DNA from: Piscicola geometra
Lineage: Eukaryota; Annelida; Clitellata; Hirudinida; Piscicolidae
Length of the DNA: 64,000 nt
Reading direction: 5' to 3'
NCBI GenBank assembly: GCA_943735955.1
Contig: OX030958.1
Coordinates: 9,592,126 to 9,656,125, forward strand
Position numbers and translations under genes: made by a program. A model generated the notes under the pieces. It was not told the origin of the DNA, made no database searches, and was given only the letters and a program-made list of their open reading frames with translations. The first letter of the stretch is position 1. Each line of letters begins with the position of its first letter. This document shows, one piece after another, positions 63,922 through 64,000 of this stretch.

Positions 63922-64000
63922 CTGGTGGTGGTGGTGGGGGAGGGTGGTGATTGTGGTGGGGATAGTGCTTGTGTAATGGTGGTGGTTATGAGGGTAGGTT

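Overview
The window is eukaryotic, from a bilaterian animal and most likely a lophotrochozoan such as an annelid, leech or mollusc; the species is not proven. The evidence is GT-AG split genes with animal-specific products (Wnt, tetraspanin, NUP160, SUDS3, SYAP1, MOCOS, OXNAD1), an eukaryotic tRNA-Gln, AT-rich intergenic DNA and very many micro- and minisatellites inside introns. There are no operons. Genes lie on both strands, and most long open frames in this sequence are artefacts of tandem repeats.

Layout, left to right. 1-13063 (-): NUP160, a scaffold nucleoporin of the Y complex, whose 3' end lies beyond the left edge. Its introns hold a G-rich 19-bp minisatellite split by a 1,638-bp hAT transposon, and a GGATG array split by a 406-bp hAT-type MITE. 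Both insertions keep perfect 8-bp target duplications. 13523-15640 (+): two tandem intronless glutathione S-transferases whose 3' halves look gene-converted. 16043-21131 (-): MOCOS, molybdenum cofactor sulfurase, about 17 exons. About 22.1-22.46 kb: non-LTR and tRNA-SINE remnants. 22802-25269 (-): OXNAD1. 25653-28605 (+): SYAP1, divergent from OXNAD1. 29620-33010 (-): SUDS3, a Sin3/HDAC corepressor subunit. 33372-33443 (+): tRNA-Gln(CTG).

33820-43231 (-) and 47479-49336 (-): two genes that share an extracellular-looking domain I cannot name. The first has two copies, one of them split by a long Asp- and Thr-rich insert that contains twelve NST sequons. The second has a signal peptide and one copy. 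Between them, on the + strand at 43963-47112, is a single-exon 1,049-residue RRM protein. 49632-52783 (-): a Wnt ligand with unusual low-complexity insertions. 52.8-61.5 kb is mostly gene-poor, with polypurine, CAT, GT and 24-bp arrays and a retrotransposon remnant. 61.5-64 kb (-): exons for the large extracellular loop and fourth membrane segment of a tetraspanin, whose 5' part is beyond the right edge.

Exon boundaries were worked out by hand from reading frame, splice dinucleotides and resemblance to remembered family members, so single boundaries may be off by a few bases. The best candidates for something undescribed are the shared extracellular domain with its repeat-built insert, the two hAT-type insertions inside minisatellites, and the sharp conversion tract in the GST pair.
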